Source: Paenibacillus_AQ nitricinens (GTDB lineage Bacteria; Bacillota; Bacilli; Paenibacillales; Paenibacillaceae). Taken from it: a stretch of DNA of 64,000 bases. Each line of letters starts with the position of its first letter. The stretch's first letter is position 1. The notes beneath the pieces were generated by a model. That model was not told the DNA's origin. It saw nothing but the letters and a program-made list of their open reading frames with translations, and made no database searches. Below are positions 1 through 8,820 of this stretch, in pieces. Location of the stretch: assembly GCF_052056485.1 (NCBI RefSeq), contig NZ_CP183948.1, forward strand, positions 5,518,001 to 5,582,000, in the 5' to 3' direction. Made by a program: the position numbers and the translations under genes.

Positions 1-902
1 TTAACAAGCTGCCGCTTGGAATGAGCCACCACCACATACCAGCCTGTCGTCTCCGATTGCAGATGTGACACAATCCACTGTTTATGATCCGCTGTAGATT
101 CCAGCCTTTTTTTCACAGTCAGCTTAGGATCGCTGTCCGCAAAATACGGAAGTTCCAGATCTCTTTTGCCAATCCAGCCCGGATTCGAAGCCGTAATGAT
201 CAGCCCGTCCCGGTCAATCACGAACATATCTACATCATCTTCAGCATTGTCGAGATATTGGCTACCAATCTTCCCTGCATCCACACCGATCACAGCGAGT
301 CCTGCCGGCTTTAATGTGTAAATATTCTTGATGATTCTGGAAAGCACAATCTTATGATAATGATCCCCTACAAAAATGCCGTCAGTCGGCCTGGATAGTC
401 CAAAGGTTGGGCTGCCTGCTGCTTGAATAGCTTCTTTATAATACGAGGTTTTGATAAAATCCGAGAACTTCATCCCTGTCGTCAATCCTGCCTGATTCGC
501 AGCAAAAGGCTCTGCTCCGTTGTTATCGTCTAAAGAATACAGAATTAGAGATTGTATAGAATTGCCTGCAACCATAAGATTGGTAACGGTCTTAAATACA
601 GAATTACGTTCCTTTTGTGCTTCAGACGATGCTAAGAGCCGCTGCACACTTTCATCCAGAAAGAGTGTATTCGAAAAAGATATCATGCCTCGCACCATCT
701 CATCGATCTGCTCTGCTGTTTTTTTGGTAAGATGATCCTGTGACTGTTTCATTTTCTCCACAACCTGCTGTGAAGAGATCTGATACGAGTTCCAGCCCAT
801 AGCGAATATGGTCACCAGAAGCAGGGGGACGAACCATAACAACAGCTTAAATTGGAGCGGAAGATGGCGATAACGGCTGACTAAGCGAAAGTTTCGATTC
901 AT
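1..902 (-). CDS. YesM-type sensor histidine kinase, 5' part (runs off left edge)
   Basis: The first 300 codons are visible and the 3' end lies outside the window. The protein starts MNRNFRLVSRYRHL, then has one hydrophobic segment at about residues 17-40 and a long extracellular domain. Stretches such as VDMFVIDRDGLIITASNPGW and TGWYVVVAHSKRQL are typical of a dCache sensor. No kinase core is in view, so the YesM assignment comes from the sensor type and from the neighbour. It is divergent from the sugar ABC operon starting at 1253, the usual place for the two-component system that controls such a transporter. A response regulator would be expected next, beyond position 1. Confidence 0.75.
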   Translation of the reverse strand, partial: MNRNFRLVSRYRHLPLQFKLLLWFVPLLLVTIFAMGWNSYQISSQQVVEKMKQSQDHLTKKTAEQIDEMVRGMISFSNTLFLDESVQRLLASSEAQKERNSVFKTVTNLMVAGNSIQSLILYSLDDNNGAEPFAANQAGLTTGMKFSDFIKTSYYKEAIQAAGSPTFGLSRPTDGIFVGDHYHKIVLSRIIKNIYTLKPAGLAVIGVDAGKIGSQYLDNAEDDVDMFVIDRDGLIITASNPGWIGKRDLELPYFADSDPKLTVKKRLESTADHKQWIVSHLQSETTGWYVVVAHSKRQLV

Positions 903-1077
903 GAGAACCACCTTGTTATAAGTTCTTACATATAGAAAATGATGTGTAAACCAAGTATAACTGAAATTATTACACCCTGAACCGGCTTTTTACATTCGCT
1001 AAAAAATGCCTACATCATTCTTAAATATGAACCATGTTTCTATTTGCCAGAAACTCTTAAGATGAGGATGCAAGCAA

Positions 1078-1118
1078 AAACGCCTTCGGACGTCTCTTAT
1101 AGACGGTAAGCGTTTATG
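1078..1118. promoter_or_regulatory. Imperfect inverted repeat with cre-like core in divergent promoter region
   Basis: AAACGC at 1078-1083 can pair with GCGTTT at 1110-1115, and CGTCT at 1091-1095 with AGACG at 1101-1105. The right arm reads GGTAAGCGTTTATG, which shares the AAGCG core of a CcpA cre site but misses three consensus positions. It could be a leader hairpin or an operator for the ABC operon. The rest of 903-1252 shows no gene. Confidence 0.3.
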
Positions 1119-1252
1119 CGAGAAATATAAGGATAATGTATAGCGTGAAACTTATACTTTCTTATATTTCAAGAAGAAACGACGTTGTCGTCTTCCTGGA
1201 TGGATAACAATCGTTTCTTCAAAATACATCATTCTAAAAAGGTGGGTTTTTG

Positions 1253-2617
1253 ATGAAAAGTAAAGGAATCAAGCTAATGCTTATGAGTCTAATGCTTCCA
1301 GCTCTGCTTGCAGGCTGTGGTGGCGGAAATAACAACGCGAAAGCTACAAATGCTCCTGCAAATGACAAAGCCGAAGCTACTGCCGAGGCAACAACGAACG
1401 CACCAGCCGAAAAAATTACACTGAAGTTCTTCACCGCACTTGCGGATCGGGCAAACGGTTCAGGCAAGGTGGAGCAAGACATTATCGACGCTTATATGAA
1501 AGAGCACCCTAACGTCAAGATAGAAGTGGAAGCGCTTCAAGATGAACCTTATAAATCAAAAATTAAAGTATATGCTTCCAGTAATCAGATGCCTGATATC
1601 ATTCAAGCTTGGGGCCAGCCTTCTTTCCTGAGTCCTCTGCTCGATAATGACTTACTGCTTGAACTGAACAGCGCTGACTTCGAAGGTGATCAGTTTGTTT
1701 CCGGTTCCATGGACGGCTTCAGCAAAGATGGCAAACTGTACGGATTGCCACGTAGTGCCGACTATATGGTCATGTTCTATAACAAGAAAATCTTTGCTGA
1801 CAACGGCATCGAGGTTCCGAAGACTACCGCTGACCTGCTCGCAGCTGTTAAAACATTGCGTGCCAACAAGATTAACCCTATCGCTATGAATGGTATGGAT
1901 GCATGGACACTGCCAATCTGGTATGAGTTTGTTGCTCAACGACAAAATGGTGATTTTAATAAGATGGATGAAGCTGTTGCCCGTAAAATATCCTTTAATG
2001 ATCCTAGCCTTGTTGCAGCTGCAACTGAAATGCAAGATTTCGCAAATGCTAAAGGTTTTGCCGACGGCTGGCTGACCGCCGATTACGGCGCAGCGCGTAA
2101 CTTGTTCGGACAAGGACAAGCCGCTATGTTCTTTATGGGCGCTTGGGAGTCTGGCCTGGCTACAGATGTGAACTTCTCTGAAGAATTCCGCAATAATGTA
2201 GGCGCATTCGCTTTCCCTGGTTCAGATAAAGGTAAATCCACGGATGATGCTGCTTGGTACGGTGGTGGATATGCAGTAAGTAAAAACTCCAAGCATCCTG
2301 AAGCTGCTGTTGATTTCTTGAAGTATTTCTTCGCTCCTGAGAACTGGTCCAAGATGTTATGGCAAGCTGGCGCGGGTACACCTGCGCAAAAATTCGATGA
2401 ATTCTTAACTGGTAATGAAACTCAGCTCCAAAAAGAACTAGTGGATGTCTTCAGCTCGATGACCTCTTCTAGCGGAACCCCGCTACAGGATATTGGTAAC
2501 GACGAGTTCAAGCAAAAGGTAATGGAGGCTCACCAAAGCCTGCTCTCCGGCGCTATGAATACAGCTGAATTCGCCAAAGCGCTTGACGCTGCGTCCGATA
2601 AATTGGCTGGTAAATAA
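1253..2617 (+). CDS. Sugar ABC transporter substrate-binding lipoprotein (family 1)
   Basis: This is an extracellular solute-binding protein that would deliver a sugar or oligosaccharide to the two permeases downstream. It begins with a lipoprotein signal and a lipobox LLAGC at about residues 18-22, followed by a Gly/Asn/Ala-rich tether. The mature part has the usual order for this family: ITLKFFTAL near the start, LPRSADYMVMFYNKKIF in the middle, and a late WYGGGYAVSKNSKHPEAAVDF. ATG 1253 is preferred over the in-frame TTG three bases upstream because AAGGTGGG lies just before it. No ATPase is encoded nearby, so a shared MsmX-type ATPase is inferred. The substrate is not known. Confidence 0.88.
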   Translation: MKSKGIKLMLMSLMLPALLAGCGGGNNNAKATNAPANDKAEATAEATTNAPAEKITLKFFTALADRANGSGKVEQDIIDAYMKEHPNVKIEVEALQDEPYKSKIKVYASSNQMPDIIQAWGQPSFLSPLLDNDLLLELNSADFEGDQFVSGSMDGFSKDGKLYGLPRSADYMVMFYNKKIFADNGIEVPKTTADLLAAVKTLRANKINPIAMNGMDAWTLPIWYEFVAQRQNGDFNKMDEAVARKISFNDPSLVAAATEMQDFANAKGFADGWLTADYGAARNLFGQGQAAMFFMGAWESGLATDVNFSEEFRNNVGAFAFPGSDKGKSTDDAAWYGGGYAVSKNSKHPEAAVDFLKYFFAPENWSKMLWQAGAGTPAQKFDEFLTGNETQLQKELVDVFSSMTSSSGTPLQDIGNDEFKQKVMEAHQSLLSGAMNTAEFAKALDAASDKLAGK

Positions 2618-2682
2618 GCTCTAATACTAGTAAGTACATGGATTACGGCGCTTCTAAATTAACATCATAAATAGTAGCGTAC

Positions 2683-2720
2683 AACCCCCGACTCTCCCCA
2701 GAGGCCGGGGGTTTGTTTTC
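2683..2720 (+). terminator. Intrinsic terminator or attenuator between binding protein and permeases
   Basis: AACCCCC (2683-2689) pairs with GGGGGTT (2707-2713), and an inner CTCT/AGAG pair caps the stem. A T-rich tract, TTTGTTTTC, follows. Its place inside the operon suggests partial readthrough that keeps binding protein levels above permease levels. Confidence 0.8.
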
Positions 2721-2824
2721 GAAAAAATGTGTACAATCATCTGAAATATACGGCATGTTCCATGGGCTAGCTACCCGTTACGATGGTAGTAGATAGATTA
2801 CTCTTTCAAAGGACGGAGATTTCC

Positions 2825-3709
2825 ATGCACAGAGTGTTAAGCGACAAAAAAGCGATATTCCTGCTCATCGCACCCGGGCTATTCCTGTTTGCTTTTATGA
2901 TTTGCATCCCTATCTTCATGAGTGCTTATTACGGCTCTACGGACTGGGGTGGGATCGGCAAGTACAATTTTATCGGCTTTGATAACTATCGCGAAATCCT
3001 ATTCCATGACAAAGTATTTTGGACTTCGCTGGGCAATGCCCTGTTGCTCACCGCTGCCACTGTATTCTTGCAGCATCCCTTTGCCATTCTCATAGGGATA
3101 TTCCTGACCAATTCCGGTAAATACGAAAAAATATTCCGGACGATCTTTTTTATCCCCGCAGTAATTTCTGTTGTGGTTACAGCCAAGCTGTGGAGCGGGA
3201 TTTTTCACCCCAATTACGGATTGCTCAACAAGTTGCTAAGTGGTGTCGGGCTGGATTCACTCACACATGATTGGCTTGGAGATCCGAAGACAGCAATCTG
3301 GTGCATCATCATTGTTGTTATGTGGCAAGGTTTTGGATACGCGCTGCTGCTATATTATTCAGGTCTGCAAGGCATTCCAAGTGATCTAAGCGAAGCCGCA
3401 AAAATCGATGGCGCAAACAACTATACCCTCTACACACGCATTATCATACCGCTTCTATCGCCTATGATGCGAGTTGCCATTATCATCGCGGTAACAACCT
3501 GTCTTAAGCAAATGGAAACCGTGTTCTTAATGACCAACGGCGGCCCGGCGAACAGCACGCAATTCTTAGGGAACTACCTTTACAAAACCGCCTTCTCATC
3601 ATCGCTATACGGCTACGGTAATGCCATATCCATCCTATTTATTGTGTTCTGCCTTGTACTGACCGTAATACTCAACAAGGTTCTGAAGAAAGATATCGGA
3701 GAGTTTTAG
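2825..3709 (+). CDS. Sugar ABC transporter permease (MalF/UgpA type)
   Basis: An inner-membrane subunit of the importer, about 294 residues with six predicted membrane segments. The EAA loop that contacts the ATPase is seen as SEAAKIDGANNYTLYTRIII at about residues 192-211. ATG 2825 is chosen because GGACGGAG lies 6 bases upstream; an earlier in-frame ATG at 2783 has no ribosome binding site. It follows the terminator-like hairpin and precedes the partner permease by 25 bases, so the two are co-transcribed. Confidence 0.88.
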   Translation: MHRVLSDKKAIFLLIAPGLFLFAFMICIPIFMSAYYGSTDWGGIGKYNFIGFDNYREILFHDKVFWTSLGNALLLTAATVFLQHPFAILIGIFLTNSGKYEKIFRTIFFIPAVISVVVTAKLWSGIFHPNYGLLNKLLSGVGLDSLTHDWLGDPKTAIWCIIIVVMWQGFGYALLLYYSGLQGIPSDLSEAAKIDGANNYTLYTRIIIPLLSPMMRVAIIIAVTTCLKQMETVFLMTNGGPANSTQFLGNYLYKTAFSSSLYGYGNAISILFIVFCLVLTVILNKVLKKDIGEF

Positions 3710-3734
3710 AATCCCTGTAACCGGAGGAAATCAT

Positions 3735-4625
3735 ATGAATAATTCATTAGCACCTGCCGCTTCGCCCCCCAATCTGAAGCTTCATAAACAGAAGCGCAGT
3801 AAACCTACTACTGGCAAAATCCTAATGATGGTGTTTCTTTGTCTCATTGCTTTGATTCAGTTATTTCCGCTCATCTGGCTGATCGATTACTCCCTGCTAA
3901 AAAGTGGTGATTTCTTCGGAAGCTCTTTTCTGAAATGGCCATCCCCCCCGCAATGGGAGAATTATAGAAACGCGTTTACCTATGGGCGTGTACCACGCTA
4001 CTTTGCCAACAGTCTTATCATTACAGTAATTACCGTTATGCTGTCCGCATTAGTGTCATTGATGATGGGGTATGCGTTCACCCGTATGAAATGGAAGCTA
4101 AGCGGTATCGTGCTGTCACTTATCATGATGGGTATGATCATTCCCATTCACGCGACACTGCTGCCGAACTTTATCCTGTTTAACAAGCTCGGAATGCTGA
4201 ACAATATGTACACACTGATTCTGCCTTATTCTGCTATTGTTATCCCCATGAGTGTGCTCATCATGACTGGATTTCTAGAGACCATCCCTCGTGCGATTGA
4301 AGAGTCGGCGGTTATCGATGGCTGCGGCATTTACGGTGTGATCTTCCGCATCATCTTCCCTATTACGAAACCCGCACTAGCTACCATCTGTGTACTCAAT
4401 TTCATCAGCACTTGGAATGAATTTATTATGGCGAACACCTTCCTCACCTCGGAGGATCTCAAAACCATTCCATTCTCCATTATGAAATTCGCTGGAGAAT
4501 ACTCGTCCAACTACGGTGCTCAGTTCGCTGTTATGACGATCATTGCGATCCCAACCATCCTGATCTATCTGCTCTTTACAGAACAGATGACTAAGGGAAT
4601 TACGGCTGGGGCGGTTAAGGGCTAA
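3735..4625 (+). CDS. Sugar ABC transporter permease (MalG/UgpE type)
   Basis: The second membrane subunit, 296 residues, with a Lys/Pro-rich cytoplasmic start and six membrane helices. Its EAA loop is EESAVIDGCGIYGVIFRIIF at about residues 188-207, and it ends in the family hallmark KGITAGAVKG. A clear GGAGG ribosome binding site lies just upstream of ATG 3735. With 1253-2617 and 2825-3709 it forms a complete CUT1-type importer lacking its own ATPase. Confidence 0.88.
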   Translation: MNNSLAPAASPPNLKLHKQKRSKPTTGKILMMVFLCLIALIQLFPLIWLIDYSLLKSGDFFGSSFLKWPSPPQWENYRNAFTYGRVPRYFANSLIITVITVMLSALVSLMMGYAFTRMKWKLSGIVLSLIMMGMIIPIHATLLPNFILFNKLGMLNNMYTLILPYSAIVIPMSVLIMTGFLETIPRAIEESAVIDGCGIYGVIFRIIFPITKPALATICVLNFISTWNEFIMANTFLTSEDLKTIPFSIMKFAGEYSSNYGAQFAVMTIIAIPTILIYLLFTEQMTKGITAGAVKG

Positions 4626-4670
4626 CACAAAAAGCGTGGAGAACTCTAGCTTTACTCCTCCAAGATTTTA

Positions 4671-4699
4671 TTGACATTAACTTTCAACTCGTATATGAT
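4671..4699 (+). promoter_or_regulatory. Sigma-A promoter of the Mn riboswitch-terC unit
   Basis: TTGACA (4671-4676) is separated by 17 bases from TATGAT (4694-4699). Transcription would start near 4706, about 40 bases before the aptamer. This is one of the best promoter matches in the window. Confidence 0.75.
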
Positions 4700-4744
4700 C
4701 TCCTTAGGCAAAAACACAACGAATTAAATTAAAAATTTAATATA

Positions 4745-4902
4745 TCCCGTAAAGGGGAGTAGCTGTTAAATAAAGTCGTCAATACGAGAATATGAGGATA
4801 TTCTCCGGCTTTATTGGCAATTCAACATTGTTAGCGAGACCTTTACCAATCAGGTTAGACCTTTATTCCAAAGGCTAATCTGTTTGGTAAAGGTCTTTTT
4901 TA
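4745..4902 (+). promoter_or_regulatory. yybP-ykoY manganese riboswitch with terminator
   Basis: The leader holds the conserved yybP-ykoY elements: AAAGGGGAGTAGCTG (4751-4765) on the 5' side and GCGAGACC (4834-4841) on the 3' side, with CTCCGGC in the second arm. The P1 helix GTAAAGG (4749-4755) pairs with CCTTTAC (4840-4846). The same CCTTTAC is part of AGACCTTTACCAA (4837-4849), which pairs with TTGGTAAAGGTCT (4884-4896) before a T run to make a terminator. The two folds exclude each other, so Mn2+ binding should stabilise P1 and let transcription continue. The Mn2+ specificity is known for the family, not shown here. Confidence 0.92.
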
Positions 4903-4976
4903 TATAAAATTGGTTAAAATGGTATAGTAAGTATCTTTTAGTAGATATTTGCATTAGAAAAGGGAGGACAACAGTA

Positions 4977-5798
4977 ATGGATTGGGGATTAATATTAGAA
5001 TATGGCTGGGTATTACTCGTTCTTGTAGCACTTGAAGGACTACTAGCCGCAGATAACGCATTAGTATTGGCAATTATGGTAAAGCACCTTCCTGATGAGG
5101 AAAGAAAGAAAGCACTATTTTACGGATTAGCCGGAGCCTTCGTGTTCCGTTTCGGTTCACTATTTGTCATCTCTTACCTGGTTGATATCTGGCAAGTACA
5201 AGCCATCGGCGCGATTTATTTATTGTTTATCGCAGGGAACCATATCTTCCGAAAACTATTGTTCAAGAAGCCTGTTACGGATGAAGCAGCTGAAAGCGGT
5301 ACTGGAGCTGCAGTCAACAAAAAGAAATCCAGCTTCTGGTTTACTGTATTTAAAGTAGAAGTTGCTGACATCGCCTTCGCGGTCGATTCCATTCTTGCAG
5401 CAGTTGCCCTGGCGGTTGCTCTTCCTGCAAGTGGCCTTCCAAAAATCGGTGGACTTGACGGCGGTCAATTCCTCGTCATCTTTGCCGGTGGATTTATCGG
5501 ACTTGTCATCATGCGTTTCGCAGCTACCTTCTTCGTTAAATTACTCCACACCCGTCCAGGTCTTGAAATTGCAGCCTTCTTCATCGTAGGTTGGGTCGGA
5601 GTTAAGCTGGCAGTCATTACATTGGCACACCCTTCACTTGGTGTTCTTTCCGAAGATTTCGCACATAGTACTTGGTGGAAGCTCACCTTCTATGTTGTGC
5701 TCGTACTCATCGCTGCAATTGGTTGGTTTATGAGTAGCAAGGTTGAAGAGAACGCTAACGAGAATCCAATTAAAGAAGTAGATAAACAACTTCATTAA
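4977..5798 (+). CDS. TerC-family membrane protein, Mn2+ exporter (MeeY/YkoY-like)
   Basis: A 273-residue TerC-family integral membrane protein with about seven helices. Two acidic motifs typical of the family lie in membrane segments: LEGLLAADNALVLAIMV near residues 18-36 and KVEVADIAFAVDSILAA near residues 126-142; their Glu and Asp residues are the likely metal ligands. A charged cytoplasmic loop lies between them. The gene follows a manganese riboswitch, as ykoY does in Bacillus subtilis, where TerC proteins export Mn2+ and help metallate secreted enzymes. GGGAGG precedes ATG 4977. It is a single-gene unit closed by its own terminator. Mn2+ efflux is inferred from family and riboswitch together. 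Confidence 0.88.
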   Translation: MDWGLILEYGWVLLVLVALEGLLAADNALVLAIMVKHLPDEERKKALFYGLAGAFVFRFGSLFVISYLVDIWQVQAIGAIYLLFIAGNHIFRKLLFKKPVTDEAAESGTGAAVNKKKSSFWFTVFKVEVADIAFAVDSILAAVALAVALPASGLPKIGGLDGGQFLVIFAGGFIGLVIMRFAATFFVKLLHTRPGLEIAAFFIVGWVGVKLAVITLAHPSLGVLSEDFAHSTWWKLTFYVVLVLIAAIGWFMSSKVEENANENPIKEVDKQLH

Positions 5799-5818
5799 TC
5801 CTATTTGAATCACAAATA

Positions 5819-5870
5819 AATAACCCGAAAGATACACCCTTTAGGTGTTAGTCTTTCGGGTTATTTTCTT
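5819..5870 (+). terminator. Intrinsic terminator after terC-family gene
   Basis: AATAACCCGAAAGA (5819-5832) pairs with TCTTTCGGGTTATT (5852-5865), followed by TTCTTTT. The inner loop contains a second small pair, ACACC/GGTGT. Confidence 0.9.
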
Positions 5871-5935
5871 TTAACTCCTATTTTGCTCTCGATATTCTTG
5901 TGGAGTGCAACCGACGAAAGAGAAGTGTAGAAGCG

Positions 5936-6122
5936 TTTAACTGCATTTTGTACATCTATAATTCTTCGAAACCCTCCGCCATTGGATATAATTGTATTTG
6001 GTACAACTATTTTTTTGATTTTCTCCCCTAGAGGTAGATTCTCCAGTTCTTAGTTGCAGAGAATGCAGTTAAATACACAATTCTCTTCTTACATAAGAAT
6101 TAGCTGCACATAATGCAGTTAT
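5936..6122. repeat. Intergenic short inverted and direct repeats
   Basis: TTTAACTGCATT (5936-5947) has its exact reverse complement AATGCAGTTAAA at 6062-6073, and a near copy TAATGCAGTTAT lies at 6111-6122. No reading frame with a ribosome binding site is apparent between 5871 and 6225. The function is unknown. Confidence 0.45.
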
Positions 6123-6225
6123 CTCGCTTACTCCAGCAAGATTCGGCGTTAAAGGAGAGGGGTTACCGAAAGCTACGTTCTATCAAGTAGCCATGTCCTC
6201 AGCCAGCCACCTCAAACTAAAAAAA

Positions 6226-6266
6226 CCAGGGAGCGATTCTCCAATAATCGGAGAATCGCTCCCTGG
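6226..6266 (-). terminator. Strong terminator of the SLH protein gene
   Basis: A perfect 17-bp stem: CCAGGGAGCGATTCTCC (6226-6242) pairs with GGAGAATCGCTCCCTGG (6250-6266). On the minus strand it is followed by a run of seven T. The other side also carries CTTTTT, so it may act in both directions. Confidence 0.92.
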
Positions 6267-6282
6267 CCAGTCTTTTTAACCC

Positions 6283-8649
6283 TTATTGACCAATCAGCTG
6301 ATCCGTCTTTCCTTGCAGCTCCACTAGCTTCATGATCACCGTAGCGGCCTGCGCCTTCGTTACCGTCTGCTGCGGATTGAACTTGCCATTGTCATCCTTT
6401 AACAGTCCCAATTTCACAACAAGAGCCACTGCTCCCTTATTGTTTATAGATGCACTATCACTGAACTGACTTACCGTTACATCTTTATCAAGATAGGCTG
6501 TGAGTTTGTTGTATTTCAAAAAATTAGCTAACTGAACAGCCAGCTGTTCCCGAGTTAACTTACTATCAATTTGCAGGCTTTGATCCTTGTTGATCCACTT
6601 ACGATCTGCTGCATAAGTAACAACATCATAATATGAATTCTCAGGCTTCACACCTGCCACAGTTTTTCGTTCATTATTACTATTATAATTGCTGAAATTC
6701 GGATTAGAAGCCTTGGCAAGGTAAGTTAACCAATCGCCAACGGTTATTTCTTGATCCGGGTTTACTTTACCATCGGCATCCGGAGTAATCACATGATATT
6801 TTACTAATTCTGATAATGGTTGTTCTGCTGCATGACCTTTGATATCCGTTGCAGATATTTGAGCATCTTGCTGACCGAGGTAATCAAAGACTGCTACCCA
6901 TTTTCCAGTGGCTGCATCTAAAACCTGATACATTCCATTAGATTCATCAAAGGCTGTATCATATACCAGTTTCACCTTTGGCACCGCATTGCTATTATAA
7001 CTATAGTATCCACCAACCTGAGTGTATCTTAGCTTAGTCTGATATTTAGGTTTATAACTTTCGAGCGCTTCCTTCTTGGAAATGGTAGCCTCAGGCGATA
7101 ATGTGATATCATCGATACCGTCTATCCGATTCCCCATGTAAGAAATCAGTCTGCCGTAAAGATCCAAGCTAACCGTAAGGTTACTGTCACTCACAGGAAT
7201 CCCTTGATGATATCTAATAAACTGATATCTAAATCCTGATCCGTCTGAAGTCACGCTTGAGTTATCTCCATCTTCTACAAGCTTTAGTTTCTGGCTCGCC
7301 TGAGGATACAGGCTATTAATTATACTAAGTACTTTAGTCTTAGCTTCAGCCTCACTAAGCTTCTTTCCTCCAGCAGGAGCCGGCTCTTCCTTCTTCTTAT
7401 CCTGAGTAGCACCATAAGTTTGAATCTGATACTGTAATATTTCACCAGTCTTTGCATCAATCTCAGCAGAGGATTGTTCTGGAAAGCCAGCACCAATGAA
7501 ACGTTCATTTCCACTACTACCCCAGGATAACTGCCAGATCTTCCGATCTGTTTGCTGGAAGTCACTTCTCAAGCTTTGTGAGATCAATTTACGATCTGCT
7601 GGAATATAAGCAACCTTCTTTACAAGCTGTTCCGCTTCTTTTGCAGTTAGCTCTGTAGTTGATGTTCTTGCTTGAAAGACATCCTTACCTTTTGCTACAT
7701 CTGAATACACGACTGGGGTGGATACGGATTCTTTTCCTTCATAATCTATTCTCTTGCCGGTCAATGCATCGATAGGATATAGAGACTGATCCACTGGGCG
7801 CCAGCCTAAAATCCAGTTGTTAGGTTTTCCGTTCTTATAAATAGGAATGTAAAAAAGGCCTATATCAAACTGTTCCGCAAATTGCTTCTGTGCTTGCTCC
7901 AAGGTAATCTTGGGCTGTGCAGAAGGGTACTCAAGCCCTTGAGAAGACTTAGAGAATTGAATTACATTACCGTTGCCGTCCACGGCTATGTTAATGTTAT
8001 CCGATCCAGAAGGCAGACCATTCTTCATGACACTGAAGTAATAGCTGTATTGAACAGGACCGAATAAAGAGTTCGAAAAATAATTATAACCGGCATCCTC
8101 ATTTAATTGCAGATCACTGCTCTTAACCGATGCGGCTGCCTTAGCCACAAAAGCCTTGGCGATCTCCAGTGCCTGAGTCTGGGATACTTTCGGTGGATAA
8201 TAGGATTCGTTATTCTCACGAGGGTATGAAATATACGTACTGATGATATCTCCATTAATGGCATCTACCTCACTGCTAAAGCCATATCCCATATTCCCCT
8301 CTTGTATCTGCCACTGAATATTCCAGATCATTTGATTTGCTGGAGGGGGGTAGCTTTGGTTAGATCCCAGTTGAACATTGTTTACCGTTGCATCCTTTAG
8401 GGCTGGGAATAGCTCTCTTAGCTTCGCAACCGCTTGCTCCTGTGTGAATTTCACTTTTGTAAGATCTGCCTCGGAGTTCGTTGTAGTCACCGGTGCTTGT
8501 GCGCTAACTTGTGTTACCGTAGTGTTGCTACTAACAGATGTAGAATCGGCTGCGGCCAAGCTTGGAGGTAACAATAATGCGATGGCGACAGAAGTAATCA
8601 ATACCGTTTTAGCTGTCTGATGAACAAAGTGAGTGTTATTGCTTTTCAA
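6283..8649 (-). CDS. Secreted S-layer-homology protein with YcdB/PepSY-like repeats
   Basis: A 788-residue exported protein. Residues 1-34 are a signal peptide (hydrophobic ITSVAIALLLPPSLAAA). Residues about 40-570 hold repeated YcdB/YcdC, PepSY-like units, each with a LTKVKFTQEQAVAKLREL-type start and a later INGDIIS or DAxTGK turn. Residues about 600-780 form three degenerate SLH domains, for example LTREQLAVQLANFL and VTKAQAATVIMKL in place of TRAE; these should bind it to cell-wall polymer. The start is TTG 8649, set by AGAGGAGG ten bases upstream; an ATG directly after that site is out of frame and soon stops. PepSY-like units often restrain peptidases, but no protease is adjacent, so the role is open. 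Confidence 0.82.
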   Translation of the reverse strand: MKSNNTHFVHQTAKTVLITSVAIALLLPPSLAAADSTSVSSNTTVTQVSAQAPVTTTNSEADLTKVKFTQEQAVAKLRELFPALKDATVNNVQLGSNQSYPPPANQMIWNIQWQIQEGNMGYGFSSEVDAINGDIISTYISYPRENNESYYPPKVSQTQALEIAKAFVAKAAASVKSSDLQLNEDAGYNYFSNSLFGPVQYSYYFSVMKNGLPSGSDNINIAVDGNGNVIQFSKSSQGLEYPSAQPKITLEQAQKQFAEQFDIGLFYIPIYKNGKPNNWILGWRPVDQSLYPIDALTGKRIDYEGKESVSTPVVYSDVAKGKDVFQARTSTTELTAKEAEQLVKKVAYIPADRKLISQSLRSDFQQTDRKIWQLSWGSSGNERFIGAGFPEQSSAEIDAKTGEILQYQIQTYGATQDKKKEEPAPAGGKKLSEAEAKTKVLSIINSLYPQASQKLKLVEDGDNSSVTSDGSGFRYQFIRYHQGIPVSDSNLTVSLDLYGRLISYMGNRIDGIDDITLSPEATISKKEALESYKPKYQTKLRYTQVGGYYSYNSNAVPKVKLVYDTAFDESNGMYQVLDAATGKWVAVFDYLGQQDAQISATDIKGHAAEQPLSELVKYHVITPDADGKVNPDQEITVGDWLTYLAKASNPNFSNYNSNNERKTVAGVKPENSYYDVVTYAADRKWINKDQSLQIDSKLTREQLAVQLANFLKYNKLTAYLDKDVTVSQFSDSASINNKGAVALVVKLGLLKDDNGKFNPQQTVTKAQAATVIMKLVELQGKTDQLIGQ

Positions 8650-8820
8650 AAGAATTCATCCTCCTCTAACACGTGATTCATAACATTATACAGATAATTA
8701 CTTATATTTTCCATATTTAATTAACGACAGGAAATTACATGGTTTATGTAATGTATGCTCTATAAGCTATAATGGTAGGCAGCTACAGCTCAAACTCATC
8801 TATGAAAGGGGGCCACTCAC

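Noticed and set aside
1652..2119. 155-codon minus-strand open frame inside the first binding-protein gene
   Set aside because: It lies wholly antisense to a well-supported lipoprotein gene and has no recognisable domain.
8638..8659. Leader peptide starting at ATG 8659, directly after the AGAGGAGG site
   Set aside because: The ATG is too close to the ribosome binding site and the frame ends after seven codons; TTG 8649 in the main frame fits the spacing.
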